A stretch of DNA of 27,960 nucleotides from JBFWQM01 sp050249455. GTDB taxonomy: Bacteria; Pseudomonadota; Alphaproteobacteria; MPNO01; VGEU01. Within the stretch, counting starts at the first letter, position 1. Each line of letters begins with the position of its first letter. The stretch covers positions 1-27,960 of the forward strand of contig JBFWQM010000042.1 of NCBI GenBank assembly GCA_050249455.1. Reading direction: 5' to 3'. Made by a program: the position numbers and the translations under genes. The notes beneath the pieces were generated by a model. That model saw nothing but the letters and a program-made list of their open reading frames with translations, did no database searches and was not told where the DNA came from. Of the stretch, positions 7,655 to 16,135 are shown in pieces.

Positions 7655-8722
7655 ATGAAGGCGATGGTGATCCGCGCGTTCGGCGGACCCGAAGTGATGC
7701 GGTTCGAATCGGTGCCGGACCCGGTGCCGGGGCCCGACGAGGTGCTGGTCAGGGTCGGCGCGGTGTCGGTCAACTACACGCTCGACGTGACGGTGCGGTC
7801 CGGCCGCTACGGCCGCGGCACCACGCTGCCGCACGTCCTCGGGGTCGACCCGTCGGGCACGGTGGAGGCGGTCGGGTCGGCCGTCACCCGCTTCAAGGTG
7901 GGCGACCGGGTCAGCGCAGTTTCGAGCGGCCTGCCCTGCGGCGCCTGCCCGGCCTGCACCTCCGGCAATGAAACAGAATGCGAGAGCCTGCGCATGCTGG
8001 GGGTGCACCGCTGGGGCGGCTACGCCGAGCTCGTCGCGTTGCCGGAGCGCGGCGTCTACCGGATCCCTGACAACCTCGATTTCGTCGACGCCACGGTGAT
8101 CCTGCGCCATTTCCCTACGGCGCGTAACCTGCTGGCAAACAAGGCAAAGCTGCAGCCGGGCGAGACGGTGCTGGTGATGGGTGCGGCCGGCGGCCTGGGC
8201 AGCAGCCTGATCCAGACCGCACGGGTCATGGGGGCCAAGGTGATCGCCGCCGCCGGCTCCGACGAGCGGGTCGCCGCCGCGCTGCCGTTCGGCGCCGAGC
8301 ACGGCATTAACTATCGCGCCGCCGACATGGCCGCCCGGGTGATGGAGCTGACCGGCGGCAAGGGTGTGCAGGTGGTCTGCGAGAACATCGCCGATCCCGT
8401 CCTGTGGCCGAAGGCGATCGAGAGCCTGGCCAAGCGGGGCCGCCTAGTCACCGCCGGGGCCCATGGCGGCGGCACCGTGCCGCTCGACGTCCGGCGCCTC
8501 TATCTGTGGAACCTGACCATCATGGGGGCGCCGGGCTCCGGGCCGCCGGAGTACCAGTGGTCGATCGACATGGCGGCCGAGGGCCGCATCCGGCCGGCGC
8601 TGATCGACCGCGTCATGCCGCTGCACGAGGCGGTCGACGCTCACCGGTTGATGGAGGGCCGGAGCCCGCTCGGCAAGATCGTGCTCGACCCGGGCCGGAG
8701 CGCCGGGGCGTCCACGGCCTGA
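7655..8722 (+). CDS. medium-chain alcohol dehydrogenase / quinone-reductase-like oxidoreductase
   Basis: A 355-residue MDR-family NAD(P)H-dependent oxidoreductase. The N-terminal GroES-like domain begins MKAMVIRAFGGPEVM, and the nucleotide-binding Rossmann domain has GAAGGLG at 176-182. The structural-zinc lobe is complete, with Cys95, Cys98, Cys101 and Cys109. The catalytic-zinc positions are not: the usual Cys is replaced in VNYTLD (39-44) and the usual GHE reads GVD (63-65), as in zinc-free quinone oxidoreductases. The protein is thus a mosaic of the two subgroups. AGGAG at 7644-7648 supports the start, 29 bases after the VOC gene, so it is likely in the same operon. It could reduce or dehydrogenate a catabolic intermediate. 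Substrate unknown. Confidence 0.9.
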   Translation: MKAMVIRAFGGPEVMRFESVPDPVPGPDEVLVRVGAVSVNYTLDVTVRSGRYGRGTTLPHVLGVDPSGTVEAVGSAVTRFKVGDRVSAVSSGLPCGACPACTSGNETECESLRMLGVHRWGGYAELVALPERGVYRIPDNLDFVDATVILRHFPTARNLLANKAKLQPGETVLVMGAAGGLGSSLIQTARVMGAKVIAAAGSDERVAAALPFGAEHGINYRAADMAARVMELTGGKGVQVVCENIADPVLWPKAIESLAKRGRLVTAGAHGGGTVPLDVRRLYLWNLTIMGAPGSGPPEYQWSIDMAAEGRIRPALIDRVMPLHEAVDAHRLMEGRSPLGKIVLDPGRSAGASTA

Positions 8723-8731
8723 CCCTGCGAC

Positions 8732-8747
8732 GACACATCATTGTGTC
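8732..8747. terminator. small hairpin after the MDR gene, terminator-like
   Basis: GACACA-TCAT-TGTGTC forms a perfect 6-base-pair stem with a 4-base loop, starting 10 bases after the MDR stop. It is followed by C residues rather than a T tract, so intrinsic termination is uncertain. Confidence 0.35.
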
Positions 8748-8759
8748 CCCCCGACTCGG

Positions 8760-8779
8760 AGATTAGGGAAACTTAATCT
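8760..8779. promoter_or_regulatory. inverted repeat upstream of the glycosyltransferase gene
   Basis: AGATTA and TAATCT are perfect inverted 6-mers separated by 8 bases, in an AT-rich island about 40 bases before the GT2 start. A TAGAAT at 8787-8792 could be a -10 element, but I see no convincing -35. The dyad could be an operator for the plus-strand polysaccharide genes. Confidence 0.3.
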
Positions 8780-8818
8780 AGGCGCGTAGAATACCCCCCG
8801 TGTTGCTACGGATTCGGC

Positions 8819-9685
8819 ATGTTTGAAGCGGGCTGTCCGCGCATGGATGGGCAGGCTGAGGGCGGAGTGGGCGTCGTCGTGGCCTCAAGGGCGCCGCGGG
8901 TGGCGGTGCTTATCCCTGTCTACAACGCCGCCGACCGGGTGGCGCGGACCCTGCGTTCGGTCGACGTGCAGGACGGCAGCTTCGACATTTTCGTCGTCGA
9001 CGACGGCAGCACGCCGCCATTGCGGATCGACCAGCGCGACTATCGGCACCGTATCCGGCTGATTCGCCTGCCCAGGAACAGCGGCATCGTCGTGGCGCTC
9101 AACACCGGCCTCGCCGAGATCATGGCCGGCGGCTACGAATTCGTGGTGCGGCAAGACGCCGGCGACGTCGACATCGGCCCCCGCATCGAACGCCAGGTGG
9201 CTGCGCTGACGGCCGATCCGTCGCTCGCGGTCGTCGGCTGCTGGACGGAGTTCGTCGATCTCGACGGCAGCGAAGGCTACGTCTATCGCGCTCCGCTGGA
9301 CGAGGCCTCGATTCGGCGGCGCATGCACTTCAGCCCGTCCTTCATCCATCCGGCCTGCACCATCCGTATCAGCGCGCTCCGCCAGGTCGGCATCTACACC
9401 AACCGCTATCCGCATGCGGAGGACTACGACCTGTTCTTCCGGCTGATCCGGGCCTTCCCGACCCGGAACCTGCCCGAGATCCTGATCGCGTCGGAAATCA
9501 ATCCCGACGGAATCTCCAGCGCCTCGCGCCGCGCCGCCCTGATCAGCCGCATCCGCATCCAGTTGCACTACTTCAGCCTGAAGTCGCCCTACGCCTATAT
9601 CGGGCTGCTGCGCAGCCTGCTGTTCCTGGTAGCGCCCAACAGCCTGCTGTTGCGCCTGAAGCTGCGGCGGAAGGTCGTCAATTAG
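8819..9685 (+). CDS. glycosyltransferase family 2 protein
   Basis: A 288-residue GT-A fold glycosyltransferase. The nucleotide-sugar motif is VAVLIPVYNAADRV (28-41), with VVDDGS at 59-64. The metal-binding region reads VRQDAGDVD, a looser form of the usual D-x-D-D. The acceptor-side acid motif is seen in HAEDYDLFFRL. Hydrophobic segments near the C-terminus (YIGLLRSLLFLVAPNSLLL) suggest membrane association. It would add a sugar to a lipid-linked repeat unit on the cytoplasmic side. The start is uncertain: the ATG at 8819 has only a weak ribosome binding site, and starts at 8843 or the GTG at 8880 would still keep the whole domain. It forms the plus arm of the exopolysaccharide locus with the deacetylase. 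Confidence 0.88.
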   Translation: MFEAGCPRMDGQAEGGVGVVVASRAPRVAVLIPVYNAADRVARTLRSVDVQDGSFDIFVVDDGSTPPLRIDQRDYRHRIRLIRLPRNSGIVVALNTGLAEIMAGGYEFVVRQDAGDVDIGPRIERQVAALTADPSLAVVGCWTEFVDLDGSEGYVYRAPLDEASIRRRMHFSPSFIHPACTIRISALRQVGIYTNRYPHAEDYDLFFRLIRAFPTRNLPEILIASEINPDGISSASRRAALISRIRIQLHYFSLKSPYAYIGLLRSLLFLVAPNSLLLRLKLRRKVVN

Positions 9686-9779
9686 CCTGTCGCCCAAACG
9701 GCTCGCCTATCTCGCGGGCTACTACGCCGGCGGGCACCGGCTGGCGCGGGCGTGGTCCCGGCCGGCCGGCATCGTCTAC

Positions 9780-10697
9780 GTGCTTCACCGCATCGTGCCG
9801 GCGCATCGCGAGGGATTTGATCCCAACCGCGACCTGCACGTCACGCCGGACGTCCTGGCGGCCGTGATCACCGCCACGCGGGCCCAGGGCTTCGCCTTCG
9901 TGACCCTGGACGAGGCGATGGATCGCCTGCACGGCCGGGCGGCCGCGGCGCCGTTCGCCTGCCTGACCTTCGACGATGGCTACCGGGACAACCTGGATCT
10001 CGCGCTGCCGGTGTGTGCGCGCCTCGATGCGCCGTTCACCGTCTACGTCACGACGGGCTTCGTCGATCGTAGCGCCGACATCTGGTGGTACGCGCTGGAG
10101 GCGCTGCTGCGCGAGGCCGAGCGCGTCGAGATCGACGGAGCGGCGGTCCCCGCGGCCACGGCGGCGGAGAAGGCGGCGGCCTTCCGCCGGCTGGCCGGGC
10201 AACTGCGCGTCCTCGGCCCGGCGGCAATGCGCGCGGCGATCGACGCGATGGCGGCTCGGCACGGCGCGGGCTTCCGCGCCGGTGCCGCGGCGCTGGCCAT
10301 GGACTGGGACATGGTGGCGGCACTCGACCGCAGCGGCGTCGGCGCCGTCGAGGCGCACGGCGTCAGCCACGCCGCGCTCGCCCGCCTGGATGCGGCGGAC
10401 GCGCGCGCTGAGGCGGCGGAGAGCCGGCGCCGCCTCGAAGCGCTGCTCGGCCGCCCGGTGCGGCATTTCGCCTTTCCGTTCGGCGACCCGCCCAGCGCCG
10501 GCGCGCGCGAGTTCGCGCTGTGCGGCGAGCTTGGCTTCGCGAGCGCGATGACCACCCGCTTCGGCAATCTCGCCGCGGCGGCGGCGGCGACGCCCTGGTC
10601 GCTGCCGCGGGTGCCGGTCAACGGCTTCGACGACGCGCGGACCGTCGCGGTGAAGGTCAGCGGCCTGGCCGCCTGGCTGCGCCGTCTGGCGGGCTAG
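9780..10697 (+). CDS. polysaccharide deacetylase (NodB-type), start uncertain
   Basis: The GTG at 9780 gives 305 residues with the NodB-homology motifs: LTFDDGYRDN (TFDDG at 63-67), HGVSH at 193-197 (the two metal-binding His) and FAFPFGDPP. These are metal-dependent carbohydrate esterases that remove N- or O-acetyl groups from polysaccharides. Translation upstream of 9780 continues in frame and looks coding (SPKRLAYLAGYYAGG, then RPAGIVYVLHRI, the expected first strand), open back to an in-frame TGA at 9657, but it has no ATG, GTG or TTG. Candidates are CTG at 9687 or ATT at 9681, behind GGAAGG at 9669-9674. No signal peptide is evident. The stop overlaps that of the flippase within CTAG (10694-10697). 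Confidence 0.87.
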   Translation: MLHRIVPAHREGFDPNRDLHVTPDVLAAVITATRAQGFAFVTLDEAMDRLHGRAAAAPFACLTFDDGYRDNLDLALPVCARLDAPFTVYVTTGFVDRSADIWWYALEALLREAERVEIDGAAVPAATAAEKAAAFRRLAGQLRVLGPAAMRAAIDAMAARHGAGFRAGAAALAMDWDMVAALDRSGVGAVEAHGVSHAALARLDAADARAEAAESRRRLEALLGRPVRHFAFPFGDPPSAGAREFALCGELGFASAMTTRFGNLAAAAAATPWSLPRVPVNGFDDARTVAVKVSGLAAWLRRLAG

Positions 10698-12079
10698 GAA
10701 GCCGAGGAGGCGCGCCGGATGAGGAGGCTGGCCAGCGACGGCTCGATGCCGAGGTGGCGGACGATCAGGGTCCGCACCGCCAGCGCCCACCCGACCGTCA
10801 CCGCGCAATAGACGCCCGCGGCGCCCATGATGCCGTATTGCGGCACCACCGCGATGTTGAGCACGACGCAGGCGGCGGTGGCGACCGCAAGCACCCACAG
10901 GTAGCGGGCCTGGTTGCCGCCGACCACGACCAGGGTCATCAGCGGGCCGGCGGCGCTGGCCGCGACCTGGCCCGCGCCGAGCACGAGCATCGGCGCATAG
11001 CCCGACTGGAAGCGGGCGCCGAACAGGTTGAGCACCAGGTCGCCGAACAGCGCCAGCGCGCCCAGGAAGGCGACCGACGGCAGGAACATCAGCGCCGCCG
11101 CCCGCGTGACCAGGCGCTGCATCCCCGCGGTGTCCTTGACCGCCACCAGGTGCGCGAGATGCGGCCCGATGATGGTCGCCACCGCAGCGATGGCGAAGTT
11201 GATCAGCGAGACCGTGCGCAGCGCCGCGCTGAACACCGCCACCTCGTCCGGCGGCAGCAGGCTGCCGATCACCACGATGCTAATTTCCGGCAAATAGGTG
11301 ACGGACAGCTCGATCATCAGCACGATCGCGCCGGCATGCAGCCAGCGCCGGGTCTGGTAGGTCGGCGCGATGCTGCCGTGCGCCGCGCGCAGCCGGCGCT
11401 GCACGATGACGTGCTGGACCAGCGCGACCACCAGCGCGCTCGCCAGCAGCAGCCACATCGCGAACGAGGCCGCCGGCGGCAGCCCGAGGAGCCAGCCTGC
11501 GACGATGGCCAGGAAGAACAGCAGCGGCCGGCTGAGGAGGCCGGTGATCGACGCCAGCCGATGCCACAGGTGGGCACGCGCGATGTCCTGGTGCAAGGTG
11601 ATGAACGCGAACATCGGCACGGCCAGGAGCGCGATCGTCATCGGCGACGGCGCGACCTCGTGGCGCAGCGCCATGTAGCCGATCGCCGCCGCCGCGAACA
11701 GGGTGCCGAAACTCAGGGCGACCTGGCGGCTGCGCCGGACGTAGCCGAGCACCTGGGCGCGATCGCCGGCGGCGAACGCCGGCGCGAGGTGCCGGTTAGC
11801 GCCGATCGGCATGCCGAAGGTCGTGAAGATGGCGAACAGCACGCACCAGGAATAGGCGTAGACATAGGCGCCCAGCTCGCCCGGCCCCATCCAGCGCGCG
11901 ATGACGACCTGCGTCATGTAGACGGCGAAGGCGGCGGTGACCCGGATCGCGAACGTCGCCACGACGTCGGCCATCAGCGCCGGGGAACGCCGGCGCTCGT
12001 GGCTCGGCGCGCTGTCGGCGGCCTTGCCGAGCACGCCGCTCACGGCACGGGTCAGGGCGGCGATCACGCTTCGCGCCAT
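10694..12079 (-). CDS. polysaccharide flippase (Wzx-like, MOP superfamily)
   Basis: A 461-residue protein made largely of hydrophobic helices (about 12 by eye, starting near residue 37), typical of lipopolysaccharide/O-antigen flippases of the MOP superfamily. The N-terminal helix region FAVYMTQVVIARWMGPGELG and the following Tyr-rich helix fit the conserved start of the polysaccharide biosynthesis protein family. Its role would be to move undecaprenyl-linked repeat units across the inner membrane. The ATG at 12079 lies inside the end of the beta-helix gene (16-base overlap), so translation is probably coupled. It is the last gene of the minus-strand exopolysaccharide arm and is convergent with the deacetylase. 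Confidence 0.86.
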   Translation of the reverse strand: MARSVIAALTRAVSGVLGKAADSAPSHERRRSPALMADVVATFAIRVTAAFAVYMTQVVIARWMGPGELGAYVYAYSWCVLFAIFTTFGMPIGANRHLAPAFAAGDRAQVLGYVRRSRQVALSFGTLFAAAAIGYMALRHEVAPSPMTIALLAVPMFAFITLHQDIARAHLWHRLASITGLLSRPLLFFLAIVAGWLLGLPPAASFAMWLLLASALVVALVQHVIVQRRLRAAHGSIAPTYQTRRWLHAGAIVLMIELSVTYLPEISIVVIGSLLPPDEVAVFSAALRTVSLINFAIAAVATIIGPHLAHLVAVKDTAGMQRLVTRAAALMFLPSVAFLGALALFGDLVLNLFGARFQSGYAPMLVLGAGQVAASAAGPLMTLVVVGGNQARYLWVLAVATAACVVLNIAVVPQYGIMGAAGVYCAVTVGWALAVRTLIVRHLGIEPSLASLLIRRASSAS

Positions 12080-13515
12080 CCGGGCCGGCGGCCGGTGCGG
12101 TAGCTCCTGATGACGCCGGTGTCCGGTTCGTGGTTCGACGATCCGGCGAGCGCCGCGGCCGGCAGGTCGCGGCTATCGATGCCCGGGTAGTTGCCGGCGA
12201 GATAGAGGTTGTCGCCGAGCCGCGCAGGCGTGCGGAAGTCATGACCCCACAGCGGCTTGCGCGCCGCGTCGAAGATGCGGTTGTTGGTGACGAAGCAGGG
12301 GCCCGCCTTCGGGTGGTTGCTGACCAGGATGCCGTAGGCCATCCGTTCGCTGCCGCCGCGGCGGTCCTGGATCAGGTTGCCGTCGATGGTGACGTTGCGC
12401 AGGTACTCGCCGTGCCCGGCCATGATGCCGATCTGCGCACCATCGATGACGTTGCCCTGCACCACGGTATCAGCCTCGACGAAGATGCCGCGGCCGACAT
12501 TGCGGATGACGTTGCCGATGCACGTGGCCAAGCGGCCGTCGTCGTTGAAGTTGGTGATGGCGATCCCCTCCGACACGCCGTCGGAGATGGTGTTGCCCAT
12601 GATCACCGTGCCGGTCGCCCCGAACTCGATGAACACCGTGGTCTCGCCGCAATCCGAGCAGTGGTTGCCGACGAAGACCACGCCGTGGCCGAGGTTGGTG
12701 CGCAGCGCCGAGAAGCGGCAGCGCGAGATGTAGTTGCCCCGGACCACGACGTCATGGGCGCGGAAGATGCTGATGCCGTTGCCGTTGGGCCCGTCGCCGC
12801 CGTCCGCGGAAGCGACGTCGACGATGTGGTTGTCCGCGACGATGGTGCGCACCCGGGCCGGCCGGCTGCGTTCGATGCGGATGCCGTTGTTGCCGATCTG
12901 GCGCACCGTGTTGCCGGTCAGCCGGACCTCGAGCTCGCTGTCGACGCGGATGCCGTAGCCGGCGATGCGCTGGACCGTGCAGCCGCGCAGCTCGCAGCCG
13001 GCATCCCAGATGGCGAGACCGTGCCGGCCGCCGTCCTGGACGGTGCAGTTCTCGAACACCACGCCGGTGGAATCCTTCCAGACCTCGACCAGCGCGCTGG
13101 CGTCCAGCGCGGCGCGGCCGTTGCCGTCGAACGTGAGGCCGGTGAAGGTCGCGCTGCGGGCGCCTTCCAGCAGCAGCAGCCCGCCGCCGCCGCCGTAGCG
13201 CAGGATCGAGGCGCCGGGCACGCCCTGCCACCACACGCCGGAGGCGGACGTCAGCCGCGACACCCGATACGTGCCGGGCGGTACGAAGACGATGCCGCCG
13301 GTGCCGGCCACCGCCTGGACGGCCCGGGCGAAGGCGCGGCTGTCGTCGGCCTGCCCATCGCCCCGGGCGCCGTGGTCGCGGACGTTGACCGCGCCGTCGC
13401 CCGGCCGGCGTCCGGCGGTCTGGGCGGCCGCCGGGGATGCGAACGCCCCGGCCATCGCGGCGAGCGCAGCGCCGGCGACCAGGTCCCGCCTGCCCGGCGG
13501 CGTCCCGTCGCTCAT
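12064..13515 (-). CDS. Tat-exported right-handed beta-helix protein (pectate-lyase-3-like)
   Basis: A 483-residue protein. A twin-arginine signal (GRRDLVAGAALAAMAGAFA, Arg9-Arg10) with cleavage near AAAQT marks export in folded form. After it comes VNVRDHGARGDGQADD (43-58) and FVPPGTYRV, the typical opening of pectate-lyase-3/tailspike-type beta-helices. About 12 irregular coils follow with repeated N-G-I-x-I, G-N-x-I and similar motifs (for example NNGIRIERS, NGNGISIFRAHDVVVRGNYIS). This resembles Tat-translocated repeat proteins of alphaproteobacteria. Its place between the ligase and flippase suggests a polysaccharide lyase, epimerase or chain-binding protein of the periplasm; no catalytic residues can be assigned. 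The ATG at 13515 is chosen because it starts the signal peptide; the ribosome binding site is weak. Confidence 0.83.
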   Translation of the reverse strand: MSDGTPPGRRDLVAGAALAAMAGAFASPAAAQTAGRRPGDGAVNVRDHGARGDGQADDSRAFARAVQAVAGTGGIVFVPPGTYRVSRLTSASGVWWQGVPGASILRYGGGGGLLLLEGARSATFTGLTFDGNGRAALDASALVEVWKDSTGVVFENCTVQDGGRHGLAIWDAGCELRGCTVQRIAGYGIRVDSELEVRLTGNTVRQIGNNGIRIERSRPARVRTIVADNHIVDVASADGGDGPNGNGISIFRAHDVVVRGNYISRCRFSALRTNLGHGVVFVGNHCSDCGETTVFIEFGATGTVIMGNTISDGVSEGIAITNFNDDGRLATCIGNVIRNVGRGIFVEADTVVQGNVIDGAQIGIMAGHGEYLRNVTIDGNLIQDRRGGSERMAYGILVSNHPKAGPCFVTNNRIFDAARKPLWGHDFRTPARLGDNLYLAGNYPGIDSRDLPAAALAGSSNHEPDTGVIRSYRTGRRPGWREA

Positions 13516-13612
13516 GGCGCGATCATCCGATGCGCCGCGCCGCGCTGCAGCGCCGGGCCGGCTTCGATCATCGAACCAATCGCGCAGCCCATGGCCGTGC
13601 CCCAGAAAGTCG

Positions 13613-14866
13613 TCAGTGCGATCCGGACTGGCGACCTCGAACCGCCGTTGGAGTCCCCTGCACCCACAACGCGGTGCCCCATACGATGGCATAGAGGACG
13701 AAGACGTGTCGCCAGTGATCCGAATCGATGATGAAGCTTTCGGCGAGGGTGCCCACCACCGAGGCGAACGCGACGATCTGCGCGCCCTGGACGGGCGACT
13801 TGGCCAGGCAGGTCTGCAGCCCGCGCCACGCCGTCAGCCCGACGAAGCTGAAGTATGCGATCGCCGCCAGCCAGCCGCACTCCACCGGCACGTGGAGGTA
13901 GTGGTTGTGCGGCTCCAGCCCGAAGACGCGGAAGGAGTTGCCCGGCCCGATGCCGATCGGGTCGGCCAGGATGCGATCGAGCGCCAGCCGCTGCGTGAAG
14001 AAGCGGCCGCCCTGCCCGACGTCGTAATACTGGACCACCTTGGCCCGTTCGGCGAACAGGCCGGCGATCTCCGGCGTCGAGATGGCGTAGAGGAACCCGG
14101 CGGCCATCATCAGCCCGACCAGCGCCGTCACCAGCAGCATCCGGATCATGCGGTCGGCCGACCGGTAGGTCGCCAGCCGCAGCGCCATGAAGACCACCAG
14201 CGTGACGCCGAAGTTGAACCACGCGCCGCGCGAGAAGCTGAGCAGGATGCCGAACGACAGGAAACCCAGGAACGCGGTCTTCAGCATGAAGCTGCCGCTG
14301 TCCAGGCGCGACAGGACGTAGACCGCCACCGGGATCACGAACGGCCCGTAGACGTTGGGGTCCTTGAACAGGCCCTTGGCGCGGCCGGCGGCCAGCAATT
14401 CGTCGCGCATCGACGGCCACAGCCCGTAATAGCCGGCGATCGCCAGCAGCACGGCGATCGCGGCGGCGATGGACCAGGCGCTCCACAGGACCGGCAGCAC
14501 CCGCTCGGGGTTCTCGTAGACCAGCGCGGCGAAGAACACGAAGCTCATCGCCAGGTAGATCTTGATCCCGAAATAGGGGCCGGTGAACTCCGGGTTGGGC
14601 GACAGCACGACCGCGACCGCGGTGCCGACCAGGAAGAGCGCGAGCAGCCCCAGCGGCGGGCCGAGCCGCTCCGGGATGCGCATCCCGAGGATGAAGAACC
14701 CGACCGAGAGCCCGGCGATCAGCACGTCGTAGGGCGACGGTTCGATGTAGACGACCGGGGCGGTGCACAGCGCAAGCCACATCAGCCGCAGCCGCAGGTC
14801 GAGCGACGGCAGACGGCCGGGCCTGGCGGCCGGCATCGTCCGGGCGGTGGCGGCGGCCAGGCGCAT
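13613..14866 (-). CDS. O-antigen ligase family protein (Wzy/WaaL-type)
   Basis: A 417-residue polytopic membrane protein with about 10-12 hydrophobic helices. The Wzy_C/WaaL signature is present: LSFSRGAW at 209-216 and, in the large periplasmic loop, DPIGIGPGNSFRVFGLEPHN (His320-Asn321) followed by YLHVPVECGW. Members either polymerise repeat units (Wzy) or ligate chains to an acceptor (WaaL). In a cluster with a flippase and a priming transferase, polymerase is the simpler reading, but the sequence alone does not decide. The start at 14866 has only a weak ribosome binding site; a second ATG lies at residue 11. Gaps of about 100 bases on either side contain nothing I can identify. Confidence 0.88.
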   Translation of the reverse strand: MRLAAATARTMPAARPGRLPSLDLRLRLMWLALCTAPVVYIEPSPYDVLIAGLSVGFFILGMRIPERLGPPLGLLALFLVGTAVAVVLSPNPEFTGPYFGIKIYLAMSFVFFAALVYENPERVLPVLWSAWSIAAAIAVLLAIAGYYGLWPSMRDELLAAGRAKGLFKDPNVYGPFVIPVAVYVLSRLDSGSFMLKTAFLGFLSFGILLSFSRGAWFNFGVTLVVFMALRLATYRSADRMIRMLLVTALVGLMMAAGFLYAISTPEIAGLFAERAKVVQYYDVGQGGRFFTQRLALDRILADPIGIGPGNSFRVFGLEPHNHYLHVPVECGWLAAIAYFSFVGLTAWRGLQTCLAKSPVQGAQIVAFASVVGTLAESFIIDSDHWRHVFVLYAIVWGTALWVQGTPTAVRGRQSGSH

Positions 14867-14965
14867 CAGAAGCTCGCGGGATGTCGGGTCATGGCGCGCA
14901 GTGTTGCCGCGTAGAGTGAACGCCCCATTACCACGTCCGGTCGGGCGGCCCGCAAGGCCCGCTCG

Positions 14966-16117
14966 TCACGCCGCCGGCTCGGCCTGTCGCGACGGGGCGC
15001 CGATGGCGCGGGCGGCGCGGTAGACGGCCACCGTCTCGGCGATCATCCGCTCGATGGTGAACTGGCGGGCCACCTCGCGGGCGGCGGCGCCCATCGCGGC
15101 GCGGCGTTCGCCGTCGCCGGCAAGGGCGGCCAGGTGGCCGGCGAACGCGGCCGCGTCCCAGTTGGGAGCGATGAAGCCGTTGCGGTCCGGGGTCACCACG
15201 GTCCGCACGCCCCCGACGTCGGCCGCGACAATCGGCAGGCCGGCGGCTGCGGCCTCCAGGAGGACGTAGGGCATGCCCTCGTAGAGGCTCGGCAGGGCGA
15301 AGACGTCGAAGGCGGGCATGGCAGCCTGGCCGTTGGCCGGACCGCACCACACGATGCGCCCGGCAATGCCGAGCTGCTGCGCCAGCGTCCGCAGCTCGAC
15401 CTCGAGCGGCCCGTCGCCGACGAAGCACAGGCGCAGGTCCGGATGCGCCGGCGCGATCGCCGCGGCGGCTTCGATCAGGCGTTGCGGCGCCTTCTGCCGG
15501 ACCAGCCGCCCGACGAAGCCGATGCAGACGTCGCGCTCGGCGATGCCGAGCCGCCGCCGCGTCTCGGCACGGTCGGGCAGCCCTTCGCCGGCGATGCCGT
15601 TGGTGACCAAATGCAGCTTGCGGGCCGGGATGCCGATGCGGCGCGCATGCCGGGCCTCGTCGGCAGAGACGGCGATCACCGCGGTGGCGAAGCTCGCCAG
15701 CACCGACTCGATCAGCCCGCAGGCCGCCCGCGCCGGCCACGACAGGGTCGGATCGCAGCTGCGCAGGGCGTGCGGCGTGAAGATGCGCCCGAGCGGCAGG
15801 TCCGCCGTCGCCACGCAGGCGATGACGGCCTTGGTCGAGTGGGCGTGGACGATGTCGAACGGGCCGTTCGCCGCGACGTAGCGCCGGATCCGGCGCATCG
15901 CGCCGATGTCCCCCGGGCCGAACATGCGCGCCATGTCGACGACGTCCACCGACAGGCCGCGGACGCTGCGCAGCGCCTGCTCGAAGCGGGTTTCGGCACG
16001 CACGCGGGAATAGAGCACGTGGACGTCGTGGCCGGCCGCCGCGAGGCCCCCCGCCAGGTCCACCGCGTGCCGGCCCGAACCGCCGCCGGATGTCTCCAGC
16101 ACGATCAGGATGCGCAT
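14966..16117 (-). CDS. glycosyltransferase family 4 protein
   Basis: A 383-residue GT-B glycosyltransferase. The N-terminal acceptor domain has the glycine-rich loop SGGGSGRHAVD (10-20). The donor domain starts near IGFVGRLVRQKAP (199-211) and contains the retaining-enzyme E-x7-E motif SLYEGMPYVLLEAA, with Glu280 and Glu288. Length and motifs are standard for GT4. It would transfer a sugar from a nucleotide donor to the growing lipid-linked unit at the inner face of the membrane. The ATG at 16117 is 18 bases after the stop of the priming transferase, so the two are co-transcribed. The sugar specificity is unknown. Confidence 0.93.
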   Translation of the reverse strand: MRILIVLETSGGGSGRHAVDLAGGLAAAGHDVHVLYSRVRAETRFEQALRSVRGLSVDVVDMARMFGPGDIGAMRRIRRYVAANGPFDIVHAHSTKAVIACVATADLPLGRIFTPHALRSCDPTLSWPARAACGLIESVLASFATAVIAVSADEARHARRIGIPARKLHLVTNGIAGEGLPDRAETRRRLGIAERDVCIGFVGRLVRQKAPQRLIEAAAAIAPAHPDLRLCFVGDGPLEVELRTLAQQLGIAGRIVWCGPANGQAAMPAFDVFALPSLYEGMPYVLLEAAAAGLPIVAADVGGVRTVVTPDRNGFIAPNWDAAAFAGHLAALAGDGERRAAMGAAAREVARQFTIERMIAETVAVYRAARAIGAPSRQAEPAA

Positions 16118-16135
16118 GGCGCGCCGCGCCCGCCG

